Assembly: GCA_015680685.1 (NCBI GenBank)
Contig: MNCI01029647.1
Coordinates: forward strand, 1-64,000
Reading direction: 5' to 3'
Length of the DNA: 64,000 bases
Source of the DNA: Gnetum montanum
Taxonomy: Eukaryota; Streptophyta; Gnetopsida; Gnetales; Gnetaceae
A program made the position numbers and the translations under genes. The notes under the pieces are model-generated. The model worked only from the letters and a program-made list of their open reading frames with translations, made no database searches and was not told the origin of the DNA. Of this stretch, positions 35,320-47,738 are shown in pieces. Numbering within the stretch: position 1 is the stretch's first letter; every line of letters begins with the position of its first letter.

Positions 35320-35425
35320 ACACCCATATGTATACGAGGCCTCATATACGTAGCCCCATACGTATACATAGCTACATATATGCGACCCCATCGACGCAGT
35401 GCCCAACCCCTATATATAAGGCCGT
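35320..35425 (+). promoter_or_regulatory. Internal promoter-like block upstream of third ORF
   Basis: GTATACGAGGCCTCATATAC (35,330-35,349) and TACGTA…TACGTA palindromes stand just before a TATATATAAG box at 35,411-35,420. The texture (CATATACG and GAGGCC words, then a TATA box and GGCC) copies that of the element's own U3 at 26,601-26,740. A GGAG-GTATGTT candidate splice donor follows at about 35,572. It may drive the third ORF independently of the LTR. This is an inference from layout. Confidence 0.4.
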
Positions 35426-35891
35426 TGTGCATTACATTTTTCATCATTTGGAATCCAAATTGGGGGAGATTTTGCAATTTTTTCTACCTAACCCTTTCCT
35501 CAGCACCTACGTTCTATAGCGCATCTGCATCAACTAATCCTTGCCCTTTTAAGTAACTGGAGGTATGTTGGGGGTGAAGCCTATGTGTAATTAATTAATC
35601 AATTAGTTAATTAAGACTTTGCACCTCTAAGGGAAGAAACAAAAATAACCGTTTAAACTTCAACTCATCCCTTGTTGTTTTTGACTCTAACCCATGAATT
35701 AACACTCTGGGAGACTTAAAGAAATGCCCGTGCCAACAACATAACTTAGTCGAACTGAGAATATGTATAAGGACCATCTTGAGCTACTTATGCATAGTCT
35801 AATTGGTGGTTATGTTTGATTGTATATGGAACCCAAACCAAGGCATCCAAGGGGCGAAGGACCATCACAACCAAGGGAAAAGCATCCATGA

Positions 35892-38678
35892 ATGGGAAGA
35901 GGACAAGGCATGCAGCAACCAGAGCACATAGAGGGATCTCATGCAACTGGCCCCCTCCGTGAAGGACCTAATGTGAAATCTGTCCATCAGATTCCCAAAG
36001 AGGAGATTCCTAGCAAGCAATCGCAAGGGGATGAGACTCCGGGGATAGCACCACGACTTGAGGTCACCCTGACCCAAGCCTATCCTGATGCTATCAAGTC
36101 ATGTGAAGTGCAACGAATGGTCCTCCAAGAGCTAAAATTTGGACCATTCCTCGAGAATGCTCCAGAAGATCTAAGGCTTCAACTGCAAAACTCTCCAATG
36201 TGGCCAATCATCACAACTAGTGGTGAATGGTACTTAGGAGAGACCTATCTCTTTTGGATGAATTGGCAACTGGGGTCCAAAGTAAGAATCAAAGACATTT
36301 ATGTCTCTTACTCTTCAGAGGCAATAGCATAGGCTCTAGGGTTACCCGAGACTAGAGTAGATATGGTGAAGATTCCAAAATAAGTTGACCCAGAGGTAAA
36401 GCATGAATGGACCAAACGGTGCTATGGGATAGAGTGCAAGGAATTTGGCTCTTTGACCACAGTGGAGAGGATCTACTCAAAGATTGTGTCTTACCATTTC
36501 AACCCAACAGTAAGGCCCAGCAAAATCATAGCCTTCTCCACTTGTGCATGTGCCTCCTTGAGTGGGAAATTCCCAATGAGTCTTCCACAATGGTTATTCT
36601 TAGAGATTGAAAATAGGTTCACTGAAAGTGAATGTGGAAGATGGGCTCTCCCCTTTCCCTACCTAATCTAGAAGTTGTGCAAATGGGCAGGGATAGGATG
36701 GTACTCTAATGATATACTCTAGCACACCTTGATTGCCTCTTGGTGGGAAATGATGAAGGATAAAACTCTTGCCACCACACAGATAGAGGAGGAGAAAAAA
36801 CCACCTTCACCACCTGCACAAACAATAAGGTCGGGTTCGCAAATCATTACAGAACACATCCATGAAATCCTACAAACGCTCTTAAGCTAGCAAGAGAAAT
36901 CTGGTAGGACTAGTGGAGGAGAAGACCCTTCGGTCTATCACCCTGCAATGAGCCACCTGGAGCAAGTGGCTCGATCAATTAACTTACTTTAAAGAGTAAG
37001 GCTGATGTTCTCCATAGCCTAAATGCAAGTGCCTACACGAATAGATCCTAGTGTCTGAGATGTGATAGTATCCACACAATAGTTATTTCTTGAAATTTCT
37101 GGGAATGCTACTACCTTTTTAGTATGCTTGGAAGATGGTCAAGGGGTAATAGTCCTGGTGATGCAACACCAAGGATAGGAGATTGTAGCCGAAGTGGTTG
37201 TTGATACAATTGCTATAGCTCTCAACACATTGGCAGCACCTATACTAGACGTTCATGGACTTCAAGATGTACAACCATTTGTCGGAACTTTGTGTAGCAA
37301 GATTGATGCAACCCAACATGAGGAGTTTTTGGACCGACTGGTGGGAACCGGGCAATCACTTCTAGATTTCTTTAACCTTCCAGACAACATCACTACAACC
37401 TAGTCGGAGCTGCTCTCTGTAAGGGGTAAGAGCCTCATCTTGGAAGGGCAACTTGAAACTGCTCAAGCCACTTGTCAATGCTTGGCAACAGAAGTGGCCC
37501 AATTAAGAACCCAACTTGCTAATCTAGCTCTCCTCAACCATGAAATCACTAGAGATGAAGCTTTTCAACAGCTTCATCTCAAACTTCAGATAGTTAAGGA
37601 TGAGCGAGAGTTGGCTATCTATGATAAGTCCTTGGCAGATGTTCAAGCATATAATTTAAACAAAGACTTGATGAAGATTTACCAGGAGAATGTTACATTG
37701 ATCATGGATGTTCATCGCCTATGCAATGTTGGTGCAGAAAATGAACACATGAAAAATTTTATCAACCAATAGTAGGAAGAACTAGCCAAGGTGAATGCTG
37801 ATGTAAGAAGGTTGGTCGTTGAGAACCAAAATTTGTCAATGGAGGAGGTTTGGATGTTGTGATAGAAATCTGCAATTCAAATCACTGCTTGGAAGAATGA
37901 AGCCCTGAAATTTGAAATCAAAAATTATTATAGGGACCAAGTGGGATTATAGAAGGAAGTAAATGAAAAGCAGATTTAGGTTGCAAAGGCCAAAATGAAC
38001 CAAGTGCTCCAATAGCTCCAAGAAGAAGGCAAAGTATGGCAACCTATCTTTGATGGGTTGAATGCCTACAATCAAGCTAAAATCCACCTTAAGGAGTTGC
38101 AGATTGAGGAGATGATGAAATATATAAAGCTTGCCAACCTACGCTATGCAAACTTGGCTATGCTCACAGTCAGGAGACCACGGTCAGAATTGGAAAAGCA
38201 AGTAGCTGCCTCGTATTCTCTGTATGAGGATGAGTTCTAGGCACATAACTCAATAAAGCAAAAATTAAAAATAGCAAACGTGGAACTCGAGGTTCTCCAC
38301 ACGTGATTTGAATGATAACATATAGTCACGGAGAACCTGGCCTATCAAATGAATGACTACTAGTAGCTATAGGCATCAATCTGAGTGCTTGACATTGAAT
38401 GAAAGCAGTTTGCAGCCTGGTTTGTCAACTTGAAAGAACTCTTCCCAACACTACCATGCCCTTGGGAGGTTCCAGTTCCAACACACATTGGTGAAGCTGC
38501 CTAGACAGTGAACGATCCCAGAAGCAAAGAAGAAAAAATGAGGGCTCTCTTGGAGGCTTTTCAGCTACCTCCAGAAGTTGTAGCTATTGCGGGACATCCA
38601 TCATTCGTGCCACCACCATCACATGGGCTAGAGGATGGTGAAGGTTCATCAGAACCACCACCCCTAGGGATGGTGTGA
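35892..38678 (+). pseudogene. Third ORF of the Athila-like element (single frame, stops only)
   Basis: One frame of 929 codons runs from ATG 35,892 (MGRGQGMQQPEH) to TGA 38,676. All recognisable segments lie in that frame; there is no frameshift, only about two dozen stops, mostly TAG. Segments include FGPFLENAPEDLRLQLQNSP, YLGETYLFWMNWQLGSKV, RIYSKIVSYHFNPTVRPSK and ECGRWALPFPYLI. A long coiled-coil part covers about 37,440-38,240 (LETAQATCQCLATEVAQLRT; LQIVKDERELAIYDKSLADV). A Pro-rich tail ends it. In Athila this position is called env-like, but I see no signal peptide or membrane segment, so this one looks like a soluble coiled-coil protein. Function unknown. Confidence 0.72.
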
Positions 38679-38918
38679 TCTTCTCCAACAATTTTGTGCA
38701 TCATTCTACACAACAAACACTCTTGGACCAACAAGGTGTTCAATTTTTTCTCTGAACACCACCATTTTTTGTAACTTTTCCTTCTCTATAACTTGGGCAC
38801 TTGGTAAAATTGATGTTGTGTCATGTGTGTGTGTCATGTGTGTGTCAAGTCATGTGCATTGTAAATAAGATCCCATACCTTCCAAATTGTAGAGTAACTT
38901 AAGGATGAGTTTTTACTC

Positions 38919-38931
38919 AGTTGTGGGGGTA
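38919..38931 (+). other. Polypurine tract before the 3' LTR (weak)
   Basis: A short G-rich run, AGTTGTGGGGGTA, abuts the 3' LTR start at 38,932. This is the place where plus-strand priming occurs. Confidence 0.6.
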
Positions 38932-39819
38932 TGATGAAGTGTCATTAGTTGATGCATCAACTAGGCCGCATATACGTGCCCGCGTAGATGCGGCCCTATT
39001 GACATAGCCTTCCATGCATCGACGTGGCCTCGTTTACGTGGAGCCTATTTCAGCCTATAAATAAGAGGGCCTTCTACCTCATTTAGGTACATTTTTTTCA
39101 GTTGTACTGAAGCTCTTGCAGTTTTTTCCCATAGGAGATAGAATATTTTCCAAGTGCCCATAGTAGGTGTAAGAAAAGTGACCAGCTCTTTATTTGAGCG
39201 TTGATGTATCTGAGCCCATTGGCATGATGACAATAAAGATGAACTCTTCAAGCATTCCTTGCAGCATTTGGACTTAGCCATTTATGCATTCAATAGTTTA
39301 ATATTTTTATGCTTTGATAATTACTTAATTTTCTATTATTATTATTTTAATCATTGTCACTCCTTTATAATTTGTAAAGGTCATAAGTATGACCATCTCG
39401 AACATAGACCCAACACTTGGTAACCCAGTGACGCTTAACATCTGGTAACCCAATAGTGTTTAGGGGATGCTCAGAATGTGCCTGGAAGATGGGATCAGAT
39501 GCTTATGCTAGGAATAGTTAGAATACAAAATAGGATAATCATATATTAGATAATAGTTCATTCTTTACTTTCCATACTTTAATTAGATGCCAAAAGATAA
39601 AGTAAAAAGTTATAAAAATCATTAGCCTTAATCTCACTTAACCATCGCAAACAGAACATCACAAGTGAGATTAGGAAGATAATGATCATTCTAACCAAAG
39701 GTTTTGCTGGTTAGGGTCTGGTGTATGTTAAGTGCTTATAGTCTATGGAATTCGACCAAGTCACGTATGAATGCCCATGATTCGTATGGTTGGGGGTAGG
39801 GGTACCTAGCTGCTCATCA
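38932..39819 (+). repeat. 3' LTR of the Athila-like element
   Basis: It starts TGATGAAG, ends GCTCATCA and aligns over its full length with 26,586-27,489. Its first palindrome reads AGTTGATGCATCAACT (38,947-38,962), where the 5' LTR has AGTCGATGCGTCGACT. The TATA box is at about 39,053. Confidence 0.92.
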
Positions 39820-39824
39820 GATGT
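39820..39824. other. Target site duplication, right (GATGT)
   Basis: This is the exact repeat of 26,581-26,585. Removing the element and one copy rejoins the minus-strand accessory gene frame …VHGMAKDI with its continuation. Confidence 0.9.
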
Positions 39825-42800
39825 CCTTAGCCATCCCATGCACGAACTCCACCTTGTATAAAGTCTTCATCCATAGTTTCACATAAAACTTAGTGACCAA
39901 GGCTTGTACTAGTGGCTCAAGAACTACTATAAGCTTAATAATCATCAAATGATTAGGATGAAAACCAAAATTAAACCATAAGATATGATGAAAGCATTAA
40001 GGAATGGGCATACCTAGCACCTCCTCCTCCTCTTCTAAAAAGATGATGGGAGATGAACCTAGTTCCACCTCACCAAATAAGGCATCTAGATCATTTATAT
40101 TTGCATCAGTAAACCCTTCAACCTCATGTTGCTTTAGGAGTGCCTCTTCTACATGCCTTTTTTTCTTCCTCCATAGTAGCTTGGGCTACCATAACTGGTG
40201 TTTATCTACAACCATAGCACATAGAAAATCGATTAGCATATGAAACCATAACATAGCCATAAATTTTAAAACATAAAATAGTCAAATTTAAACAAAGCAT
40301 ACCTATGTCTACCTACTATGATGGCTTAAGCTTGAACTTAAGCTTCTTCAAGGTAGGTTGGTCTAATGCTAACAGTGCTTCCTCCATGGGCCTCTTGAGT
40401 TTCTCTCTAGTTGTCCCTTCAACCTTCCTGCATCGTCATTTGGTCTCCAAGATTCTTGCTAGGAATGTGAGAGGCTCCTTATCATTTATGCTATTAAGGA
40501 ACTCATACTACCTAACATTAAGATCCTTGGTGGTAATGGATAGCATTTCATCCATTCCCTCTAGTGGGTCCTAGGCCTCCACCATTGGATAAATATGCTT
40601 TATCCAAGGCTTAGAAAGTTGACATGGATCTTGGGGAACCCATCATCCATTTCTATAAATGACTAGAAACTCTGAAAAGCTATTTAAATAACCCAAAAAA
40701 ATTGAAAAATTCATGTGGATTATTTTAGAGGTATCCATGTGAAGTCTAATAATCTCCTCCTGAAGTCCAACAACCAAAGTAGTCACCCTATTGAACCTAG
40801 TGCCATCCATCAAGACCTTCTTGAAGGTTCACCCCTCCGTAATGTTGATCACCTTCAATTGCAATAATAGCTTAGGAAATGAATGAAACATGAACAAAGG
40901 ATAGGATTCCTTTGCATCAAGGTTCATGAAGTCATCCATGGAAATTTCAAAATGGCCCATGTTAGCACCAAGCTGCTCCAAAACTTCATCACAATGGCTA
41001 GATTCCCTCACTATTTTGGTGGGAACCTTTGCCCCATCAACAAGGACACCAAACAAGTTACAAAAGAGGTTTTCATCAATATTTGTATTAACTTTCACAC
41101 CTTGGATTATGGAGGTAAAATGACCAGCCTTCTCATTGAAGAAGTTAATGACAAGCAACATCTCTATAGTAGGGATGGAGAAAATAGGTGACATAAATGC
41201 ACTAAGTAAACCTACACACTGGATGTTTGCTTAGATGTATCCAGGCACTTGTCCCCTTAACCACTCTTGTGCTAGTATCACCTCACTAAACCTAGAGATG
41301 AGAGTATCCTCATGATGTGCTTCTAGAAGTGGAATGCTAACATTAGTAAAGATGGAAGGTCCTAGAAGGCAACAACCAAAGTTTAGCTTCAACAACTAGT
41401 TAAACTAGTAGAACACCTGGAGTTTTTATAACCATAAAAAATTAGAAGCTATAGCCTTTATGTTTACCTTTCTTCTTTCTTAGTGTGATTTGAGTGGAGG
41501 TCCCAACTATAAGGGTCTAGTCCATGGAGTTAGTAGATTCTACCCACTAGTTGTATATCATCCCATCATCTTTGCACTTTCTGTATACAAGGCTGAACAT
41601 TGTAGTGTATGCATCAAAGTCCTCTTTTAACTGTTGATACAAAATAGTTCTAATCTAGAGGCCATTAGTGAATTCATCTAGGATATTTTGGGCACTACTA
41701 AGGTTTAATCATTAATGAAAAAGCCTTGATCATTGACTCGATACCTGCAAGAAGTTCATAACACCCACGAAGTTAGGAAAAATAGCCAGTAAATCCATAA
41801 AAATACTATGACAAATATTCTTACCTTGGTAGAAAATACACAATGTTGAGCAAGTTCTAAAATAACATGTGGGCTTTATGCATCACCATCAAAGTATTGT
41901 TAGCATTGTATTGACTATATTCTAGCATCATCCAGATCTTTGTAAGGTAATGTGTGCTGATGGCATCTACTAATCCCCCTGATGTCCTAGGATGTAGATT
42001 GTTAGTAATAAACTTGACAATAAGATTGGATTCCTAGGGTAATATGGTCTCTATTGTGTCCACAACCACATATATAGACAAGTATGACCATAGCATCACA
42101 CTAAATTTTTGCAGGATATAGACAAGGAATTCCCTTGTCCTAGGATGGAACCATAGTGAAGCCTTTTTCAATGGCATGTCAGGGAGTGCAGTGTTGGCCT
42201 AAGGATAATCAATATAGCATAGAATGTCCAGCAACTCCATAATGGGGAGGATGGAATTTAAGTAAACCCTACATGACCAAAGAAAAATGATTGATTGATT
42301 AGAATTTCTTAATAAATTTGGAAACAAACACCCTAGTCGAAGGTGAAATTAGCCTCCGTAAAAATCTCTAAGGTGTTTATCCAAATTGGCATAAGAAATT
42401 CCACAAAAAAGGCACTGTTACAACCTTTCATAGCCTTACATTATGAACAAATGGAATTACTTAACAAATTTGGAAAAAAAAACATCCTAGTCTAACATGA
42501 AATTAGACTCTGTAAATGCTTTAAGGTGTTTATCTAAATTGGCTTAAGAAATTCCACCAAACAAGCATTATTACAAAATATTATAATCTTTCATAGCCTT
42601 CATAGCCAAAATTTCATAGCGAAATTTAAGCCTTAGTTTAAACCATGCATAAACATAGAAAAAGCATTAAAACATAGGAAAAAAGCATATAGCCATAGTA
42701 AAAATATTTCTAAAAATACTAAAAATTTTACTTTTCTTAAAAAAAATTTAAAACATAAGTTTTGCATGTTACACATATCAATTACATTCATCCCCAAAGG

Positions 42801-44101
42801 GGTAAATTGCTACAACTGTAATTTAGCCTTATTTATATAGCCATGACCAAAAATTTATTAAAAACTCATTTGGGCTCCCATTTTAGTGATTCTACCTTGG
42901 GATGATCCTTGAAATCTTAAAACTTACATCCATGACTATTACAACCAAAAATACATAATTTTTTTTACATGGAATATAGAAAAAATTAGCAAAGACTATA
43001 GCCATCACCATTAATTACTTTTCATGCAGGGTTGGTAAAAAATTCACCAAAAATTTGTTTTAGCTCCAAACGAAGTGATTCTATCTCAATTTCAAAGCTT
43101 ATATGGAGTCCTATGTATCCATGCTTTACAAAAATTTGAAATCTTTGTTGTTTTTGCAAAACAAATATTCACCAATTTGGAAAAAAATCTAGAAATGATA
43201 CAAACCTCCTTTTGACATAGGCTTAATAAAAAAATTTACGTTAGGTCAAATTCCACCTTTGTTGAAAAGATGAAGGCAAGGCCTACCTACTCATAACTAT
43301 AAAATAGCCAAAAATTATACTGTTTACTTAGAAAATGTTTGTGAGTTTACATGAAAATCTAAAAATGGCATAATAATCCTAACTACATGACCTTAGAAAA
43401 ACATCCATAACTTAATTGTTGCAAAGACAAATTGAATGAGACAATAGCCATTGAAAATCTTAAACATCATGCTACAAACCCATAACATTAAATTTCAAAA
43501 ATATTAGCAATTTTCCTAATAACAAAATACACAAAATTACTTATTTTTTTCATGTAAAAATCTAAAAAGCTAAAACCCAACTTAACATAGCCTTAAAGAA
43601 ATATCCAAAATAGCTAAAATAACTAATATCCATTAGAAAACACACCAATATAATGGGGTAGGATTTTCTCAAATTTTAATTTTGACAAATACTTTGACCT
43701 AGATCTAGGAAAATAGCTCTGCCCCCAAATTTTAAGAAAAAAGCATAAAAACAAGAAGCCAAATTTCAAAAATCAAATCCACCAAGGCCAAAACAAAAAA
43801 AATGACCATAGATATATGTAGAAATGGCAAAAATAAGAGGTGGGATTTCATCATAATTGCATTTTATCCCCTTTGTCAACATAGATCTAGAAAAATTGGT
43901 CATACATATAATAAGAAAAACCCAAGAAAAGTAATAAAAATAGCTAGAAATCAAAGTAAAAATGATTGCCTACCTTGGAGTGGTAACAAATGAAGCTTCG
44001 ATGGTGATAGGCCTAGGTACTCCTTCTGGATCCTTAGCTCATTCTTCTACCTTTTGAATCCTAGGATTCCATCTCTTTTCTCCATGTTTCTTTGATGCCA
44101 T
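39825..44101 (-). pseudogene. Accessory gene copy 3, 5' exons
   Basis: Exons are 44,101-43,975, about 42,266-41,825, 41,744-41,468, 41,361 to about 40,300, an acidic exon around 40,240-39,990 and a piece at 39,930-39,825 that the Athila element interrupts. Donors GTAGGC, GTAAGA and GTAAAC and acceptors TGCAG and CTAG fit. Exon 1 begins MASKKHGEKRW. Exon 2 reads LPIMELLDILCYI, SLWFHPRTREFLVYIL and SVMLWSY, then YNANNTLMVMHKAHMLFQ-like sequence: the FCP1-like order again. Exon 4 has AFMSPIFSIPTIEMLLVINF and NLFCNLFG-type blocks shared with copies 1 and 2. Lengths of exons 2 and 3 agree with the other copies. Stops are common. Confidence 0.65.
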
Positions 44102-44379
44102 GGTACACTCAATGTTGAGAGTTGTTGAAATATGAGAGGAATGGAAGATCAATGCTAGTTGTAAGGAAGATGGGAGGCTTCCACACTGAGAAGGAGTTGT
44201 TTTTCCATAAAAATCTTTGCTAGAGCTCTCCTCCAATGTGCTATTTGCAAGAATGTGAATTATGATTAAAAAATTATAAAATTTGACAATATAAACTACA
44301 TCTAAACCTAAATGTCCACCTCCAAACCCCAATTTTCTGTTTAGTAAATCATAACTCTAAGTGCACTAAATTGTAAGGC

Positions 44380-47030
44380 AACAAAGTCTCTTCCATGCTA
44401 AGATTGCTAGAAGTTAAGCTCAAAACTCAAAATTTTAAATTTTTGAATTGTTGGCCCAACCATGTGCCTTCCCTCTTAGCCAGAAACCACATCAACACTA
44501 AGATCTAGCAACTTTTGACACTTATAACATTACCAAACCTCAAATCCCATGCATCCACATTAGGGGTATCATGCCCAGCATGGATACATACCTCCCATTT
44601 TACAAAACCATTAAAATATAACTATCTTATCATTTTTAATAACTGAAACCTTCCTTTTTCAAAACTTAAGCTAAGGCAATAGTGCCTAGCATGGAAGAAG
44701 GGGGTAACACCTATTCTTATCTTTAAACACCCATCTAGCCAAATTTTAACACTCGAAGTGGACCCACATAACCTTGAACCCCTCAAAGCACATCCCGTAA
44801 TCCTAGAACCTCACCAAACCTAGTTGAAACCTTGGGATTTGGTTTTTTCATGTTGGGGAAGGCTTCATCCATGCTAAGAATCTCACCCCCAATGTAGATG
44901 GATGGGGGAAAGCCAAAAATGATGTAAATTAACTACCTAGTGGTCATTTTTCAGAGTCTAGTGATCCTTAGACACTACCAAAATCCTTTAGAGCATTCAA
45001 ATGCCCCAAAAGTAGTCAAATATGGAACAAAACTACCATCACCCTCTCATCCATAGTGGGGCCATCATGCCTAACATGGAAGAAAGTAGGGAGACTACAT
45101 GAGGCACTTAGAAGCCTCCAAACTAGTGAATCTTGACACACAATATTAACCATCAATACTAGCAATCCTAGAGGCTTACATGTGTGGTTAATTAGGTGTC
45201 AAACTCATCTAAATCTAACCTTTATGGTTCTTCCACACTAAGGAACACCTTTCCAAGTTACTTAGCATGGAAACTAGGAAGGTAGAGCTAGAAATGCTAG
45301 TGGAGGATTCTAGAAATAAGAAAACAATAGCAAATTTTCTTGGACTAACACCAAAACCTTCATAGCCTTTCCAAATGTCACTAGAATGTCAAAATTTAGT
45401 AAAAATCAACCTCCTTAGGTTCTTCATTTTTGGAAGAACCTCCTTCATGTTGAACATTCTAATCTCAACATAGATGGAATGAGGGAAGTCAAAAATATTA
45501 AAATTTGCATGCAATTCAACCTCTGGAAGCTACACCATCCTTTTGAAAGCCACTAGACTTCTAAAAGCAACCTCAAATGATCAAAACTTACTTCCTTTAG
45601 ATTCTCCATGCTAAGGATGATTCCATCCATGTTAATAGTCTTAACTGCAGTGTGGATAAAGTGGGGAAAGCCTTAAAAACCATCTTATAGCCTTCAAAAT
45701 AATTAGATCTCAATCCTAGGCATTGATAGTCAACACTAGTAACCCTATGGACATGCATGGATGGTCAAAATTTCCAAAAAAAATAGCAAAAAGCAAAGTC
45801 CCTTGGTCCTTCCAATCTGAGAGCTTCCTTTTCCATGCTAGCCAACATGGAAGAAAGGGGGGAACTTTGGGGGGACTCCAAAATAGCCTTTAGAGACATT
45901 AAACAGACACCTAAAAGCCCTAAGTATGTCCTAGAACACTGTCTACTCTTTCTAGGACCCTTAGACTCTTCAAACTTGATCATAAGTAGCTAAAACCATT
46001 TTCCCCCAATCTTCTACACTGGGCATGGAAACCCCAACTTGGAAAAAGGGGGTTAATGCTAAAAATCACTTAACAACCCTCAAAATGATCAAATTTTAAC
46101 ATTGAGAATTAGCAATCAACACTAGTAATCTTGGAGAAACACATGCATGGCCAAAAATATCAAAAATTAGCAAAAAAATAGGGTTCATCAATTCCTTCAC
46201 ACTGAGAACTCCCTCTTCCCTACTACCTAGCATGGAAGAAAGGGGAAAAATTTTGGGAAACTTGAAAATGACTTTAAAACACCTCAAGTAAACAACTTAT
46301 GCCCCTACATGAGTCCTAACACTAGTTTTACACCTTCTAGAGCCCTTAAACCTTGGATAAATGACCACAAAAAGATAAAAATATGCTCACCCTAGTCTTC
46401 CATGCTAAGCATACTATCCCCAATGTGGAAAATAGTTGAAAGCTCAAAACCAATCTGGGAAGCCTCTAAACTGACCAAACTTAACCTCAAACCCTTGTCC
46501 TCAACTCCAGTGATCCTAGAGGCACACATGCATAATCAATTGAGGCTAAAAATAGTCCATATCTAAGATTTATGATCCTTCCACATTTAAGATCCATTCC
46601 TCCATGTTGCTGAGCATGGAAACTAAGGGAAAACTCATTTGAAGCTCATAAACACCTTAGAATGATATCAAATAATCTTGTATGCACTCTAGAACCCTGC
46701 TAGCATCCTCTATAGTTTTCAAACCTCAAAAAATTGATTTCAAATCATCAAAAAGTGATTTCCCCTAGCCATCCACATTGAGCACCCTAATCTTAGCTTG
46801 GAAAAAATGGAGGAAACCCAAAAAAACACTTAGAAGTACTCAAAACTACCAAATTTTGACATGAAATCCTAGCCCTTGGCCCTAGTAAATCTAGAAGTTA
46901 ACATGCATAGTTAATTATGATCTAAACTAGCCTAGATCTAGGATTCTTATTCCATACATGCTAGAGAATATCCCTTCCATGCTAGGTAGCATGGAAATAA
47001 GGGGAAAAGCTACTTTTCCACTTTTAGTGG
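44380..47030. repeat. Diverged tandem array, monomer about 380 bp
   Basis: Landmarks recur at steady spacing. CATGGAAGAAAGGGG-like words lie near 44,690, 45,087, 45,848, 46,227, 46,617 and 46,988. ACATGCATGG-like words lie near 45,178, 45,752, 46,139, 46,523 and 46,897. Between them runs a related half-unit with CCATGCTAAG or CCAATGTGGA, so the monomer may be a dimer of about 190 bp. It lies just upstream of accessory gene copy 3. I see no genuine coding signal. Confidence 0.7.
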
Positions 47031-47035
47031 CAAGA

Positions 47036-47719
47036 TGACACTCTTGGAACTAAGTTTTCTAATCCTTGTACGTTGAGATACACCTCACTTTATTTAGTTA
47101 TACTAGACAAAAGATAGTACAATGAGGAACAATAACGATAGAATGATAATCACAATGATTTCTTGATAATTACACTTGAAGGTACATAATTTCTTGCACA
47201 TTATCCAATGGAATGAAGTCTTTTTATAGTTAATATGTTTTCAAAATCACCTTGAAATTCATGCAATGGCTATCTAACAATCACTAGAGACATATTTGAG
47301 GCTAAGACATCTTTCTATACCAAACCTTCATTAGGAAGAGACATTTTTCTTTAAGAAATAAATATTTGCAAAGATGTCTTCAGGAAGACATCTATCTCAC
47401 CAGAAAGACATTTGCGATTTTTCAAAGATGTCTTTGTCTGAGAAGTCTTAAATTCAACCAAGAAATCTATTGTTTTCTAAATATGTCTTTCTAACTTTCC
47501 TTCACTTTAGCTAAGACCTCTACCATTCATTGGAGATGACTTTCTTTATATTCTTTTGCACTTGAAATATTTGTTCCTTGTCCTTGCTCTTGTTGAGTCC
47601 TTTGCTCTTGCTTCTAATTTGAAGTCCTTGTCCACAATCTTGTCTTGTAAGAACAACACCACAAAAATACTCTTTATTCTTCATTTTCCTTAAGTTTTTG
47701 ACATACTAAAAGGTCAACA
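47036..47719 (-). repeat. Left LTR (3' LTR of the minus-strand element)
   Basis: It aligns with the right LTR from about 47,052 to 47,719. AGACATCTT/AAGATGTCT words are repeated at 47,290-47,530, and a minus-strand TATA box CTATAAAAAG is at about 47,220-47,229. The first 15 bp resemble the right LTR start, so an internal deletion of about 280 bp is more likely than terminal loss. Confidence 0.75.
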
Positions 47720-47738
47720 ATCTTCTCTTTTTTTTTAT
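47720..47738 (-). other. Polypurine tract
   Basis: On the minus strand the bases next to the LTR start TGTTGACC are AAAAAAAAAGAGAAGAT, a strong purine tract. Confidence 0.7.

Larger units (their letters stand above)
26586..39819 (+). mobile_element. Complete Athila-like Ty3/gypsy retrotransposon (13.2 kb)
   Basis: The order is 5' LTR, PBS, gag, protease, RT, RNase H, integrase, promoter-like block, third ORF, PPT and 3' LTR, with a perfect 5-bp TSD. The degenerate tRNA-Asp-type PBS and the FMDD catalytic box with the third ORF fit the Athila lineage. LTRs of 904 and 888 bp differ by scattered substitutions, most of them transitions, so the insertion is old. It interrupts an exon of the Tat element 3 accessory gene. 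All genes are interrupted, so it is not autonomous now. Confidence 0.92.

Noticed and set aside
47031-47039. ATGAC as TSD of the Copia-type element
   Set aside because: ATGAC follows the right LTR (52,973-52,977) and also occurs at 47,035-47,039, but it overlaps the probable LTR start TGACACTC, so it is not a clean duplication.
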